Source: an uncultured Alistipes sp. | GTDB lineage: Bacteria; Bacteroidota; Bacteroidia; Bacteroidales; Rikenellaceae | Reading direction: 5' to 3' | DNA: 28,206 bases | NCBI GenBank assembly: GCA_900549685.1 | Contig: UROX01000008.1 | Location: 1-28,206 of the forward strand | In this document: piece by piece, positions 1 through 8,509 of the stretch | How positions within the stretch are numbered: position 1 is the stretch's first letter | How the letters are laid out: each line of letters opens with the position of its first letter | Notes under the pieces: generated by a model | The model's input: the letters and a program-made list of their open reading frames with translations, nothing else | Database searches by the model: none | Told to the model about the DNA's origin: nothing | Made by a program: the position numbers and the translations under genes

Positions 1-19
1 GGTTCCGGGGTGCGAACCG

Positions 20-38
20 AAACGTTCCGTACGTTTTT
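20..38 (+). terminator. Possible terminator hairpin at the left edge
   Basis: AAACGT (20-25) can pair with ACGTTT (31-36) around a 5-nt loop, and the right arm runs into a five-T tract (34-38). A second small stem, GGTTC/GAACC (1-5 with 14-18), sits just before it. It may end a plus-strand gene lying left of the window. The stem is short and AT-containing, so this is tentative. Confidence 0.3.
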
Positions 39-118
39 CAGTTCATGGGGCGGAAAGCATACTGTCGTTCTTTTCTTGTTGTCATGCTGTGTTTAAAATT
101 AAGGTTTGACGTTTGTTG

Positions 119-131
119 GCTTATGATAAGC
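119..131. promoter_or_regulatory. Interrupted palindrome, possible operator
   Basis: GCTTAT-G-ATAAGC is a perfect 6-bp inverted repeat around one base, with partial symmetry continuing outward (TT on the left, AA on the right, one mismatch each side between). It is AT-rich in a GC-rich region and lies about 300 nt before the isomerase gene. This form is typical of a dimeric repressor or activator site, but the regulator and the controlled gene are unknown. Confidence 0.25.
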
Positions 132-439
132 AAATTGCGCACCAAATTTTCGACATTGGGGGGAGGAAGGGGAATCGAAAATGAAGCATTCCGTTTAATC
201 GGTTGATTGTCAGTAGTTCGTTTCTGTTCGGAGTGCATCCGTCCGAGGTCCGGGGGAACGTCGGCGTCCGGTTCTGTCCGCACGACGAAGACAAAAGCGT
301 GCCGATTGGGCATGGAGAAGGTTTTGCTGCGAGATGTTTTCGTATTTCGCCGAAACATCGTACCTTTGGGAAAGTGTCAGGAACGGATCCCGGCCTCGGA
401 GACGGGTCGTTCGGATGCGGAATGAAATCGAAATACGCT

Positions 440-1864
440 ATGGATATGGAAAAACTCAGGATAGGTCTGTTCGGTGTCGGACTCGACACCTATTGGGGAC
501 AGTTCGACGGTCTGCTCGCCCGGCTCGACGGGTACCGGCGACGCATCGCCGAAGGAATGGAACGTCCCAGCGTCGAAGTGGTCGATGCAGGGATGGTGGA
601 CGAACCCTCCAAAGCCGAGGGGGCGGCCCGTCTGTTCGAAGAGAAAGGCGTGGAGTTGATCTTCCTTTATATATCGACCTATGCGCTTTCTTCGACGGTG
701 CTGCCCGTCGTACAGCGGCTTGGCAAACCGGTCGTGGTGCTCAATCTGCAGCCTACGGCCGCCATCGACTACGACGCGCTCGATGCGATGGAGGACCGGG
801 GACGCATGACGGGCGAATGGCTGGCCCATTGTCAGGCCTGCTCGGTGCCCGAGGTGGCCTGCGTGTTCAACCGTTTGGGCCTGCGCTACGACATCGTGAC
901 GGGTTATCTGGACGAGCCGGAGGCATGGAAACGGATCGGCGAGTGGATCGAAGCGGCCCGGGTGGCCTCGGCTCTGCACCGTAACCGGATGGGAGTGCTG
1001 GGACATTATTATTGCGGCATGTTGGACGTGTACACGGACCTGACGAAAATGTCCGGCGTATTCGGAACCCATTTCGATCTGCTCGAGATGTGCGAACTCA
1101 AAGAGTTGCGCGATGCCGTGACGCAGCAGGACATCGAGGCCAAAATCGCCGAATTCCGTGCCACGTTCGATGTGGCCGGCGATTGCGAGCAGGCAGAGAT
1201 CGAGCGGGCCGCCCGTACGTCCGTCGCTCTCGACCGATTGGTGGCCTCGCACCGGCTGGGTTCGATGGCCTATTATTATGAAGGTGCTTCGGGCAACGAC
1301 TACGAGAATATCGTCACTTCGGTCATCGCCGGCAACACGCTGCTTACCGGACGCGGCATTCCGGTGGCCGGAGAGTGCGAGGTCAAGAATGCCCATGCCA
1401 TGAAGATCATGGCCGAGTTCGGGGCGGGCGGTTCGTTCTCCGAACCTTATGCGATGGATTTCGACGACGATGTCGTGCTTTGGGGCCACGACGGCCCGGC
1501 CCATTTCGCCATTGCCGAAGGACGTGTGGGGCTCGTGCCGCTGCCCGTCTATCACGGCAAACCGGGCAAGGGACTTTCGATCCAGATGAGCGTCAAACAC
1601 GGACCGGTTACGTTGCTTTCCGTCGTGGAGGGTGCACAGGGAGTGTTCCTGCTGATGGCCGAGGGCGAGTCGGTGCCGGGACGGACATTGCGTATCGGCA
1701 ATACGAACAGCCGTTACCGGTTCCCCGTCGGAGCGCGTGCCTTCATGGACGCATGGGCCAAGGCGGGTCCCTCGCACCATTGCGCCATCGGTACGGGCCA
1801 TCTGGGCGGAAAAATCGAGAAACTGGCTTTCCTGCTGGGAATTCCCGTCGTGAAGGTTTGTTGA
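440..1864 (+). CDS. L-arabinose/L-fucose isomerase-superfamily protein
   Basis: Predicted cytoplasmic Mn-dependent aldose-ketose isomerase of the AraA/FucI superfamily, about 474 aa, close to the roughly 500 aa of AraA. The N-terminus (KLRIGLFGVGLDTYW) begins the family's first Rossmann-like domain. The probable metal-site residues are present: Glu281 in YYYEG, Glu312/Glu314 in the GECE motif, His350 in GHDGPAH and His446-447 near the C-terminus, paralleling the Glu/Glu/His/His set of E. coli AraA. The alignment was done by eye. ATG 440 was chosen because it places the conserved start 2-8 residues in; ATG 422 or 446 are alternatives, and the frame is open upstream only to a TTG at 203. No signal peptide. 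The true substrate (arabinose, fucose or another sugar) cannot be told from sequence alone. The nearby GH127 and GH78 genes fit a pentose or deoxyhexose. Confidence 0.8.
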   Translation: MDMEKLRIGLFGVGLDTYWGQFDGLLARLDGYRRRIAEGMERPSVEVVDAGMVDEPSKAEGAARLFEEKGVELIFLYISTYALSSTVLPVVQRLGKPVVVLNLQPTAAIDYDALDAMEDRGRMTGEWLAHCQACSVPEVACVFNRLGLRYDIVTGYLDEPEAWKRIGEWIEAARVASALHRNRMGVLGHYYCGMLDVYTDLTKMSGVFGTHFDLLEMCELKELRDAVTQQDIEAKIAEFRATFDVAGDCEQAEIERAARTSVALDRLVASHRLGSMAYYYEGASGNDYENIVTSVIAGNTLLTGRGIPVAGECEVKNAHAMKIMAEFGAGGSFSEPYAMDFDDDVVLWGHDGPAHFAIAEGRVGLVPLPVYHGKPGKGLSIQMSVKHGPVTLLSVVEGAQGVFLLMAEGESVPGRTLRIGNTNSRYRFPVGARAFMDAWAKAGPSHHCAIGTGHLGGKIEKLAFLLGIPVVKVC

Positions 1865-1870
1865 GAAAAG

Positions 1871-1919
1871 CGCGACGTTTCGGGCCTTTTTTGTTCGTAT
1901 GGCCCGAAACTTGATCGCG
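1871..1919 (+). terminator. Hairpin terminator after the isomerase gene
   Basis: GTTTCGGGCC (1877-1886) pairs perfectly with GGCCCGAAAC (1901-1910), and an outer CGCGA/TCGCG (1871-1875 with 1915-1919) can extend it. The loop contains six T residues, but no T-tract follows the right arm. It begins 6 nt after the isomerase stop codon, and the next promoter lies about 100 nt further on, so transcription probably ends here. Confidence 0.5.
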
Positions 1920-2013
1920 TCGTCACGGTACGGATCTTCATATTCCGTATTGCAGGATAGAAATACCGTCGTAAAAACCCGAAAACTATTTCGGTTTTTT
2001 CAGTTTTCCTGTT

Positions 2014-2021
2014 TATATTTG
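2014..2021 (+). promoter_or_regulatory. Bacteroidota -7 promoter box for the YtfJ-like gene
   Basis: TATATTTG matches the Bacteroidota -7 consensus TAnnTTTG exactly and lies 26 nt before the start codon at 2048. A TTTC at about 1989-1992 is a weak candidate for the -33 element. Confidence 0.65.
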
Positions 2022-2047
2022 CCTCACCGGATCAAACGGATGCAGTT

Positions 2048-2566
2048 ATGAAGAAAATGGGATGGATCGCCTTGACGCTCGTCATGGCATGCGGCTGTGC
2101 CGGAGCATACGCGCAACCGGAAAATAAAAAAGTATCGGCCGTCAAAATATTCGACGCCAATAACGAGCAGGCCGAAATGCCGCAGTTCGGCAAAAAGCAC
2201 CTGCTGATTTTCTACGTCGATCCCGATCATGCCAACCAGAACAAGGAGTTTCGCGAAAATCTCGAGAAGAACCAGATCAACAGCGATAACATCTACGGGT
2301 TCGGCATCGTGAACCTCAAGGACGCACCGCTGCTGCCCAACAGCATTGTGCGGGCCATGGTGCGCAAGAAAGTGAAACAGACCGGCGCGGCCATCTACAC
2401 CGACCCCGACAATCTGGTGAGCAAAGCGTGGGGACTGGGCGACTGCAACGACAAGTTCGTGCTCATGTTCGTCACCAAAGAGGGCCGTATCGAATTTCTC
2501 AGCAAAGGCGAGATGACCCCGCAGCAGATCGACGAGTTCTGGCGCGTGATCGACAAATACAAATGA
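2048..2566 (+). CDS. Periplasmic YtfJ-like thioredoxin-fold protein
   Basis: 172-aa exported protein. Residues 1-22 form a signal peptide (basic MKK, hydrophobic core, cleavage likely after AYA). The mature part resembles the YtfJ family: a beta-strand LLIFYVDPDH, then a segment like the family's 'IVN..DAPLLPNSIVRAMVRKK', a strand AIYTDP, an alpha region ending AWGLGD, a strand FVLMFVTKEGRIEF and a C-terminal 'GEMTPQQIDEFWRVI' helix. This is the order expected for a thioredoxin fold, but there is no CXXC pair, so it is unlikely to be a disulfide oxidoreductase. It has its own promoter at 2014. The next gene, an outer-membrane barrel, has a separate promoter. The function of YtfJ proteins is not established. 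Confidence 0.7.
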   Translation: MKKMGWIALTLVMACGCAGAYAQPENKKVSAVKIFDANNEQAEMPQFGKKHLLIFYVDPDHANQNKEFRENLEKNQINSDNIYGFGIVNLKDAPLLPNSIVRAMVRKKVKQTGAAIYTDPDNLVSKAWGLGDCNDKFVLMFVTKEGRIEFLSKGEMTPQQIDEFWRVIDKYK

Positions 2567-2595
2567 CGACGGTCGGACGGAATCGATTTAATCGT

Positions 2596-2603
2596 TACAT
2601 TTG
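2596..2603 (+). promoter_or_regulatory. Bacteroidota -7 promoter box for the barrel gene
   Basis: TACATTTG matches TAnnTTTG exactly, 58 nt before the ATG at 2662 and 30 nt after the stop of the preceding gene. It indicates independent transcription of the barrel gene and probably of the phosphoethanolamine transferase after it. No clear -33 element was seen. Confidence 0.6.
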
Positions 2604-2661
2604 CCCCGTTCTAACCAATAAATAAGCGGGCGGGAGCGGTTTCTGTCCGAAAGCGGAAAAT

Positions 2662-3954
2662 ATGAAAGACATAGGGCATGCGATAGGACGGTTCGTATGG
2701 GCGTGTTCGTTCGCGGGGATGGTGACATGCTCCGGAGAACTTGCGGCCCGTGCGGGGGCCGATGCGACGACGGTACGGGCCGAGGCGGATTCCACGATCG
2801 GTTTCTCTTCCGATACCATCGTCCGGCCTTCGGGCGATACGACCGTCAAGCATCTGTACGTGACGCGGATTACCAAATCGGGCGACACGGTGGTGCGGCG
2901 TAATAACTTTTTCCGGCGTTTCTATCGATATTTCGAAGGAGCCAACGAGGATAAGACGACCGTCAAGAATTTCGATTTCAGCATCATCGGAGGTCCTCAC
3001 TATTCCAGCGACATCAAACTGGGTCTCGGGATCGTAGCGGCAGGACTCTATCGGGTCGATAAGAACGATCTGAGCATTCCGCCTTCCAACGTTTCGCTTT
3101 TCGGCGACGTGACCACGACGGGTTTCTATCTGCTGGGTGTTCGCGGCAACACGCTGTTCTCCGGAGGCAAATACCGGCTCGACTTCAATGCCTATTTCTT
3201 TTCGTTTCCCAGCGCATTCTGGGGTATCGGATACGATAACGCCACCTATGCTCAGGCAGAGACATATAAACGGCTGCAGAATCAGGTGAAGGTCGATTTC
3301 ATGTTCCGTGTGGCCACCGATCTGTATCTGGGCGTGAACGGCAGCTTCAATTACATACAGGGTAAGGATTTCAGCAATATCGATTACCTCGGCGGGCAGA
3401 ACACACTCTATTTCAACACCGGTGCGGGCGCTTTTCTGATGTACGATTCGCGCGATGTGATTACCAATGCGTTCCGGGGAGTCTACGTCAAACTCGAACA
3501 GCGTTTCTTCCCCGGTTTTTTCGGCAATAAGGGGGCGTTCTCGAGGACGGAATTTCAGGGCAATGCCTACCATAAGATATGGAAAGGCGGCGTTCTGGCT
3601 TACGACTTGCATGCGATGTTCAATTACGGCGATACGCCCTGGACGATGCTCGCGCTCATGGGCGGATCGTACCGGATGAGAGGCTATTACGAAGGACGCT
3701 ACCGGGACAAGCATATGATCGAGGCGCAGGTCGAACTCCGGCAGAAGATCTACGGCCGCAGCGGCGTGGTGGTCTGGGCGGGGGCCGGCAACGTGTTCCC
3801 CGATCTGGACCGTTTCCGATGGGATCATACTTTGCCCAACTTCGGCTTCGGTTATCGCTGGGAATTCAAGAAACGTATGAATGTCCGCCTCGATTACGGA
3901 TTCGGGAAAAAAGGGCAGGGCGGTTTCATGTTCGGGATCAACGAGGCCTTTTAG
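2662..3954 (+). CDS. Omp85/BamA-type outer membrane barrel without POTRA domains
   Basis: 430 aa. A signal-like segment covers about residues 1-30. A linker with repeated short 'GDT' stretches follows, then from about residue 100 to the end there are alternating amphipathic strands rich in Tyr, Phe and Gly, ending in a terminal Phe as outer-membrane barrels do. The segment GGSYRMRGYYEGRYRD (about 335-350) matches the conserved RGY..GR region of the Omp85 barrel domain (bacterial surface antigen, PF01103). No room is left for POTRA repeats, so this is the short barrel-only form common in Bacteroidota rather than BamA itself. Substrate and role are unknown. The transferase gene starts 49 nt downstream, suggesting one transcript and a role at the outer membrane. 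Confidence 0.75.
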   Translation: MKDIGHAIGRFVWACSFAGMVTCSGELAARAGADATTVRAEADSTIGFSSDTIVRPSGDTTVKHLYVTRITKSGDTVVRRNNFFRRFYRYFEGANEDKTTVKNFDFSIIGGPHYSSDIKLGLGIVAAGLYRVDKNDLSIPPSNVSLFGDVTTTGFYLLGVRGNTLFSGGKYRLDFNAYFFSFPSAFWGIGYDNATYAQAETYKRLQNQVKVDFMFRVATDLYLGVNGSFNYIQGKDFSNIDYLGGQNTLYFNTGAGAFLMYDSRDVITNAFRGVYVKLEQRFFPGFFGNKGAFSRTEFQGNAYHKIWKGGVLAYDLHAMFNYGDTPWTMLALMGGSYRMRGYYEGRYRDKHMIEAQVELRQKIYGRSGVVVWAGAGNVFPDLDRFRWDHTLPNFGFGYRWEFKKRMNVRLDYGFGKKGQGGFMFGINEAF

Positions 3955-3988
3955 AGAATTTGCGTAAGGGGCGAGGGTAAAGAAGACA

Positions 3989-3996
3989 GAGAAAGG
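3989..3996 (+). promoter_or_regulatory. Shine-Dalgarno site fixing the transferase start
   Basis: An A/G-rich stretch ending AAAGG lies 7-8 nt before ATG 4004. It supports this ATG over the in-frame TTG at 3998, which would lie too close to the site. Confidence 0.5.
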
Positions 3997-4003
3997 ATTG
4001 TAC

Positions 4004-5737
4004 ATGATATCGGACGGATCGAAAAAAAGAGAAGGACGGCAGCGCCTCATCGCGGCGGTTTACGTGCTCGTCATGTTGCTGCCCAATATATTTCTGGCTT
4101 GTACGGAACCCTATTCGTGGAGTACGGTGCTTTGTTCGCTGCTGTTGCCAGGAGGCATCTATGCGGCGTTCGCCGTGGCGTTCCGGCGTCCGGGCATACC
4201 GATTCTCTGTTCGTTGCCGTTGATGGTGCTGGGTGCCTTTCAGATCGTTCTTCTGTATCTGTTCGGCGGCTCGATCATCGCGGTGGATATGTTCACCAAC
4301 CTGTTTACGACCAACGCTTCGGAAGCGGGCGAACTGCTGGGCAGCATCTGGCCTTCCATCGTTTTCGTCTGTGCGGTCTATCTGCCGCTGATCGTGCTGG
4401 GGATCCGCTCCTTGTGCATCAGGGACCGGCTCGGTGCCGCTTTCCGGCGTCGGGTACTCGTCGCGGCCTCCGGCGCGTTTCTGCTGGGGTGCGTTTTCGC
4501 GGGCGTTTCGGCATGGCACCATCCGGGATTCGGAATCAAATACCATGTCTTTCCGGTCGATGTGATCTACAACATCCGGCTGACGCTCCAGCGTTGGGAA
4601 CGCAGCAATGCCTATCCCGAGACCTCGCGCGACTTTCGTTTCGATGCCGTGCGCAGCGACAGTACCGGAGGCCGCGAAATTTATGTCCTCGTCGTCGGCG
4701 AGGCTTCCCGGGCGGCCTCGTGGAGCCTGTTCGGATACGACCGTCCCACGACGCCTCTGTTGGAGCGCAGGGACGGCGTCGTCGCCTATCCCGATGTGCT
4801 CACGCAGTGCAATGCCACGCACAAGAGCGTGCCGGTGCTGCTCTCGTCCGTGTCGGCCGAGAATTACGACGATATCTATTCGCAGAAAAGCATTATCACC
4901 GCTTTCAAGGAGGCCGGATTCGAGACGCTGTTCATTTCCAATCAGGTGCCCAACCGCTCCCTGATCGACTATTTTTCGTTCGAAGCCGACACGCGCGAGG
5001 ACATCAGTCCCCGGGAGGGCGAGCTTTATACCGACAACCGGCCCGACGGCGATATGCTTCCGATTCTGGAGCGGGCCGTCGCCTCGACCGACAGCAACCT
5101 GTTCGTCGTGTTGCACATGTACGGTTCGCATATGGACTATACCAAGCGCTATCCCCGCGAGTTCGCCCGTTTTACGCCCGATCTGGCTCCCGCCGTCAGC
5201 CGCGAAAACCGCGAAACGGTCCGCAATGCCTACGACAACAGCGTCTATTATACCGATTGGGTGCTGGACCGGGTGATCGCGCTGCTCGAGGGCACCGATG
5301 CCACTTCGGCCCTGTTCTATTGCGCCGACCACGGCGAGGACCTGATGGACGACGACCGCTGCCGTTTCCTGCACGCTTCGCCTACACCGACCTATTACCA
5401 GTTGCACGTGGCTTGTTTCGCGTGGTTCTCCGACCGCTATCGCGAGCGCTTCCCTGGCAAGTATGCCACGGCCGTGGCCAACCGTCTCGCCCCTTCGACG
5501 ACCGGTGCGGTCTTCCATAACGTGGCCGATATGGCCTTTCTCGAAGGACGGTGCATAGACTCGACGCAGGCCTTCACGAGCACCGGGTTCACGCCCCGTC
5601 TCCGCCGGATGTATCTGAACGACCATAACCGGGCCGTCGAATTCTACAATTCCGGACTCGAGCAGGAGGATTTCGACATGCTCGACCGGCATCGTATCGA
5701 ATACGACAAGTCCCATCGACGGAAGATACGTTATTGA
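4004..5737 (+). CDS. EptA-like phosphoethanolamine transferase (inner membrane sulfatase-fold)
   Basis: 577 aa, in the normal range for EptA-type enzymes that move phosphoethanolamine from phosphatidylethanolamine to lipid A or another envelope glycan. Five hydrophobic segments lie at about residues 16-31, 40-57, 61-83, 113-133 and 145-164, followed by a periplasmic sulfatase domain. Zinc-site and catalytic residues are visible: Glu233 in VVGEAS, the probable nucleophile Thr272 in CNATHKSVP, His371 and His376 in HMYGSH, Asp442-His443 in the ADHGED motif, and His457. Spacing closely follows E. coli EptA (Glu240, Thr280, Asp452, His453, His465; recalled, not aligned by tool). It is probably co-transcribed with the barrel gene. 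In related bacteria lipid A modification of this kind lowers negative charge and sensitivity to cationic peptides. The exact acceptor is unknown. Confidence 0.85.
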   Translation: MISDGSKKREGRQRLIAAVYVLVMLLPNIFLACTEPYSWSTVLCSLLLPGGIYAAFAVAFRRPGIPILCSLPLMVLGAFQIVLLYLFGGSIIAVDMFTNLFTTNASEAGELLGSIWPSIVFVCAVYLPLIVLGIRSLCIRDRLGAAFRRRVLVAASGAFLLGCVFAGVSAWHHPGFGIKYHVFPVDVIYNIRLTLQRWERSNAYPETSRDFRFDAVRSDSTGGREIYVLVVGEASRAASWSLFGYDRPTTPLLERRDGVVAYPDVLTQCNATHKSVPVLLSSVSAENYDDIYSQKSIITAFKEAGFETLFISNQVPNRSLIDYFSFEADTREDISPREGELYTDNRPDGDMLPILERAVASTDSNLFVVLHMYGSHMDYTKRYPREFARFTPDLAPAVSRENRETVRNAYDNSVYYTDWVLDRVIALLEGTDATSALFYCADHGEDLMDDDRCRFLHASPTPTYYQLHVACFAWFSDRYRERFPGKYATAVANRLAPSTTGAVFHNVADMAFLEGRCIDSTQAFTSTGFTPRLRRMYLNDHNRAVEFYNSGLEQEDFDMLDRHRIEYDKSHRRKIRY

Positions 5738-5749
5738 TATCGTTTTTTT

Positions 5750-5757
5750 TATCTTTG
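5750..5757 (+). promoter_or_regulatory. Bacteroidota -7 promoter box for the GH3 gene
   Basis: TATCTTTG matches TAnnTTTG exactly, 31 nt before the ATG at 5789 and just 12 nt after the stop of the transferase gene. It follows an eight-T run. It separates the glycan-degradation block from the envelope block. Confidence 0.65.
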
Positions 5758-5788
5758 TCCTTATTTTCAACCTGACAAAGATAACCGC

Positions 5789-8353
5789 ATGAAAAAAAGA
5801 TTTGGAGTCGGTCTGCTGTGCCTGCTGCTCGCCGGTACGGTATCTGCTCAACAGAATAAGACGGCCGACAGTTCGTTGTCCGTCGAGGAAAGGATCGCCG
5901 ATGCGATCGCACGGATGACGCTTGAGGAAAAGGTCCGCATGTGTTTCGGCGGAGAGAAATTCGGCGAAGTGGTGCTGCCCGGCGTACCTCGGCTCGGGAT
6001 TCCCGATATGTATGCCGCCGACGGTCCGCGGGGTGCGCGGGTAGGTGATGTAACCGTGTTCCCGTCGGGGATCGGACTGGCCGCGACATGGAATCCCGAA
6101 CTGATTGAGCAGTCCGGTCGGGTGATCGGAAACGAGAGCCGTGCACACGGCGTGACGATGATTTTCGGTCCGGCATTCAATATCAACCGCGATCCGTTGG
6201 GCGGCCGGTTTTTCGAATACCTGAGCGAAGATCCGCTGCTGAGCGGCAAACTCGCGGCTGCGCAGGTCCGGGGTATGCAGCAGGCCGGTACGTCCGCCTG
6301 TATCAAGCATTTCGCCGTCAATGGCCGCGATCTGAACCGAAACTGGTACATGAGCAACGTCGATGAACGTACTTTGCGCGAGATTTATTTGCGGGGTTTC
6401 GAGATCGCCGTGCGTGAAAGCGAACCGTGGGCCTGCATGACCGCCGCGAACGGACTCAATGGCGAGCTGTGCAGCGACAACCGGTGGCTGTTGCGCGATG
6501 TGCTGAAAGACGAATGGGGATTCAAAGGCCTTGTGCTGACCGATTTCTGCCATTCCCGTTCGACGGAGAAGGCGGCTCTCGCCGGTCTGGATATCGATAT
6601 GCCCTGGGGCGATTTCGAAACGATCCGTTTCGGCAAACCGTTGATGGATGCCGTCGTCGAAGGCAGAGTGCCCGAAACGGTCCTCGACGAAATGGTGGGA
6701 CGGATTCTCTGGAACCGCTGGAAAACGGGGCAGCTCGACGGCCGCGATCCCCGCGAAGGAGCGCAGATCAATACGCCGGAGTTCCGGCAGATTGCCCGGC
6801 AGGCGGCGGAGGAGAGCATCGTGTTGTTGAAAAACGAAAAGAATTTACTTCCGCTCGACATTGAAAAGACCGAAAAGGTGGTCCTGATCGGACCCAATTG
6901 CGAGCAGCGTTTCTGCATTCTCGGTTTGGGCGGCAGTTCCGGTGCGCAGGCTTCGTACGAGGTCACTCCTTTGATTGGTTTGAGGAAAAAGCTCGAAGGC
7001 CGGGCCGAACTGACCTATCTGCCGCTTACGGGCGATTCCGGGTTCGAGACGATCCCTTCCGCCTGTTGGTCCGACGGCGGCGAACAGGGAGTCCGGGTCG
7101 TTTACAGAAAACGCGGAGACGGAGCGGAACAGGCCGTCAGGACGGAACCTGCCGTCGATTTCCTGTGGTTCAACGAATCGCCCGTACCGGACAAGATTCC
7201 TGTGGGCGAGGTCAGCGTGACGATCGAAGGGCGGCTGATCGCTCCTCAGACCGGCAACTATACCGTTCGGCTGATTTCCGACAACCATGCCGAACTGTGG
7301 GTGGACGATATGGGTGCTCAGGCCATTCGGAATACCGAAGCCGGCGTTCCGCAGCGCAATACGGCCATGTGCTATTTCGAGGCCGGAAAAAGTTACGGCG
7401 TCCGCATTCTCTATACCCAGTCTCCCGACGGGGTGAAAAACGCTACCGAGATGAATTACTGGGCCAAAGACAATCCGTCCCTCCGGCTCGAATGGGCGAT
7501 GCCCAGCGACGATAAGATCATCGCGGATGCGGTCGCTCCTTACCGTGACGTGCTGGCCGATGCCGATGCCGTCGTGTTCGTCGGCGGAACCGACCATAAC
7601 CTCGATTGCGAAGGCCGGGACCGGACTTCCATGCATTTCCCGCAGGGACAGACCGAGCTGATCCGTCAGGTCGCCGCGATCAATCCGAATACGGTCGTGG
7701 CGCTGATGCACGGCTCGCCGGTCGAATTGCCCTGGCTCGATGAAGTGCCGGCCGTCGTGGACATGTTTTTCCCCGGCATGGAAGGCGGGACGGCTTTGTC
7801 CGACGTGCTGTTCGGCGACGTGAATCCTTCGGGCCGCCTGACATTCACCTGGCCGAAAAAACTGGACGATTCTCCCGTTTACAGGCTGGCGACGCAGGAC
7901 AACGACAATGTGAACTACGAAGACGGACTGATGGTCGGTTATCGTTATTTCGATACGGAAGGCGTCGAACCGCTTTTCCCGTTCGGATACGGACTCGGTT
8001 ATACCCGTTTCGTTTATAAAAAGCTCCGGACCGAACCCGATGGCCGGGGCGGTTGCACGGTTACGCTCGACGTTCGTAATTGCGGCGAGCGGGCAGGCGA
8101 CGAGACGGTACAGATTTACGTGCGTCCGAAACAGAGTCGGATCGAACGTCCGATCCACGAACTCAAGGCGTTCCGTAAGGTGAGCCTGAAACCGGGCGAG
8201 AGGAAGACGATCCGGATCGAGCTCGACCGTTCGGCTTTTTCCTATTGGCATCCCGAGAAGAAAGACTGGGTAGCCGATCCCGGAGAGTACGTTATCGAGG
8301 CGGGGCATTCTTCCCGCGATATTCGGGCCGAGCGCGCCTTCGAGCTTCGTTGA
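5789..8353 (+). CDS. GH3 beta-glucosidase-like enzyme with inserted PA14 domain
   Basis: 854-aa exported glycoside hydrolase family 3 protein. Residues 1-20 are a signal peptide ending SAQ. The (beta/alpha)8 domain (about 30-310) contains GPAFNINRDP and KHFAVNGRDLNR and the nucleophile Asp252 in LVLTDF. Most GH3 enzymes have SDW here, so TDFCHS is a variant, but the Asp is kept. The alpha/beta sandwich domain (about 345-640) is interrupted by a PA14 carbohydrate-binding domain (about 420-570, with TGNYTVRLISDNHAELWVDD). The likely acid/base Glu608 lies in DCEGRDRTS. A fibronectin-III-like domain (about 760-845) closes the protein. This order (GH3 with PA14 inserted) is that of known beta-glucosidases such as KmBglI. 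The substrate may be beta-glucoside, beta-xyloside or alpha-L-arabinoside; sequence does not decide. Likely periplasmic. Confidence 0.88.
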   Translation: MKKRFGVGLLCLLLAGTVSAQQNKTADSSLSVEERIADAIARMTLEEKVRMCFGGEKFGEVVLPGVPRLGIPDMYAADGPRGARVGDVTVFPSGIGLAATWNPELIEQSGRVIGNESRAHGVTMIFGPAFNINRDPLGGRFFEYLSEDPLLSGKLAAAQVRGMQQAGTSACIKHFAVNGRDLNRNWYMSNVDERTLREIYLRGFEIAVRESEPWACMTAANGLNGELCSDNRWLLRDVLKDEWGFKGLVLTDFCHSRSTEKAALAGLDIDMPWGDFETIRFGKPLMDAVVEGRVPETVLDEMVGRILWNRWKTGQLDGRDPREGAQINTPEFRQIARQAAEESIVLLKNEKNLLPLDIEKTEKVVLIGPNCEQRFCILGLGGSSGAQASYEVTPLIGLRKKLEGRAELTYLPLTGDSGFETIPSACWSDGGEQGVRVVYRKRGDGAEQAVRTEPAVDFLWFNESPVPDKIPVGEVSVTIEGRLIAPQTGNYTVRLISDNHAELWVDDMGAQAIRNTEAGVPQRNTAMCYFEAGKSYGVRILYTQSPDGVKNATEMNYWAKDNPSLRLEWAMPSDDKIIADAVAPYRDVLADADAVVFVGGTDHNLDCEGRDRTSMHFPQGQTELIRQVAAINPNTVVALMHGSPVELPWLDEVPAVVDMFFPGMEGGTALSDVLFGDVNPSGRLTFTWPKKLDDSPVYRLATQDNDNVNYEDGLMVGYRYFDTEGVEPLFPFGYGLGYTRFVYKKLRTEPDGRGGCTVTLDVRNCGERAGDETVQIYVRPKQSRIERPIHELKAFRKVSLKPGERKTIRIELDRSAFSYWHPEKKDWVADPGEYVIEAGHSSRDIRAERAFELR

Positions 8354-8377
8354 TCGGTCGAAGGAAATGGATAGGAT

Positions 8378-8412
8378 GCGTCCGTATTGTCGTTTGTCGG
8401 CAATACGGACGC
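8378..8412 (+). terminator. Strong hairpin after the GH3 gene
   Basis: GCGTCCGTATTG (8378-8389) pairs perfectly over 12 bp with CAATACGGACGC (8401-8412) around an 11-nt loop, starting 25 nt after the GH3 stop codon. No T-tract follows. It probably ends or protects the 3' end of the GH3 transcript. Confidence 0.5.
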
Positions 8413-8509
8413 GTTCGTATCGGGCCGGCCGGATTCGGACGATGGTTGCGCAAGGGGCGTTGCGACGGGCGATTCGGTCGCTTCGTGCGGTTTTGTCCCC
8501 GAAAATGAT

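Larger units (their letters stand above)
1..439. other. Left-edge non-coding stretch
   Basis: No convincing gene is seen before the isomerase. The open frames here are short, arginine/proline-rich or start at TTG, and none resembles a known family. The stretch holds a small terminator-like hairpin near 20-38 and a 13-nt interrupted palindrome at 119-131, listed separately. No good TAnnTTTG promoter box was found, so the isomerase promoter is not located. Confidence 0.5.

Noticed and set aside
203..439. N-terminal extension of the isomerase to a TTG at 203
   Set aside because: The extra 79 residues have no family counterpart, and the conserved first strand starts just after ATG 440.
3938..6553. 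871-codon open frame on the minus strand opposite the transferase and GH3 genes
   Set aside because: It spans two recognisable plus-strand genes and their promoter, gives a His/Arg-rich peptide with no family resemblance, and is expected from GC-biased codon use.
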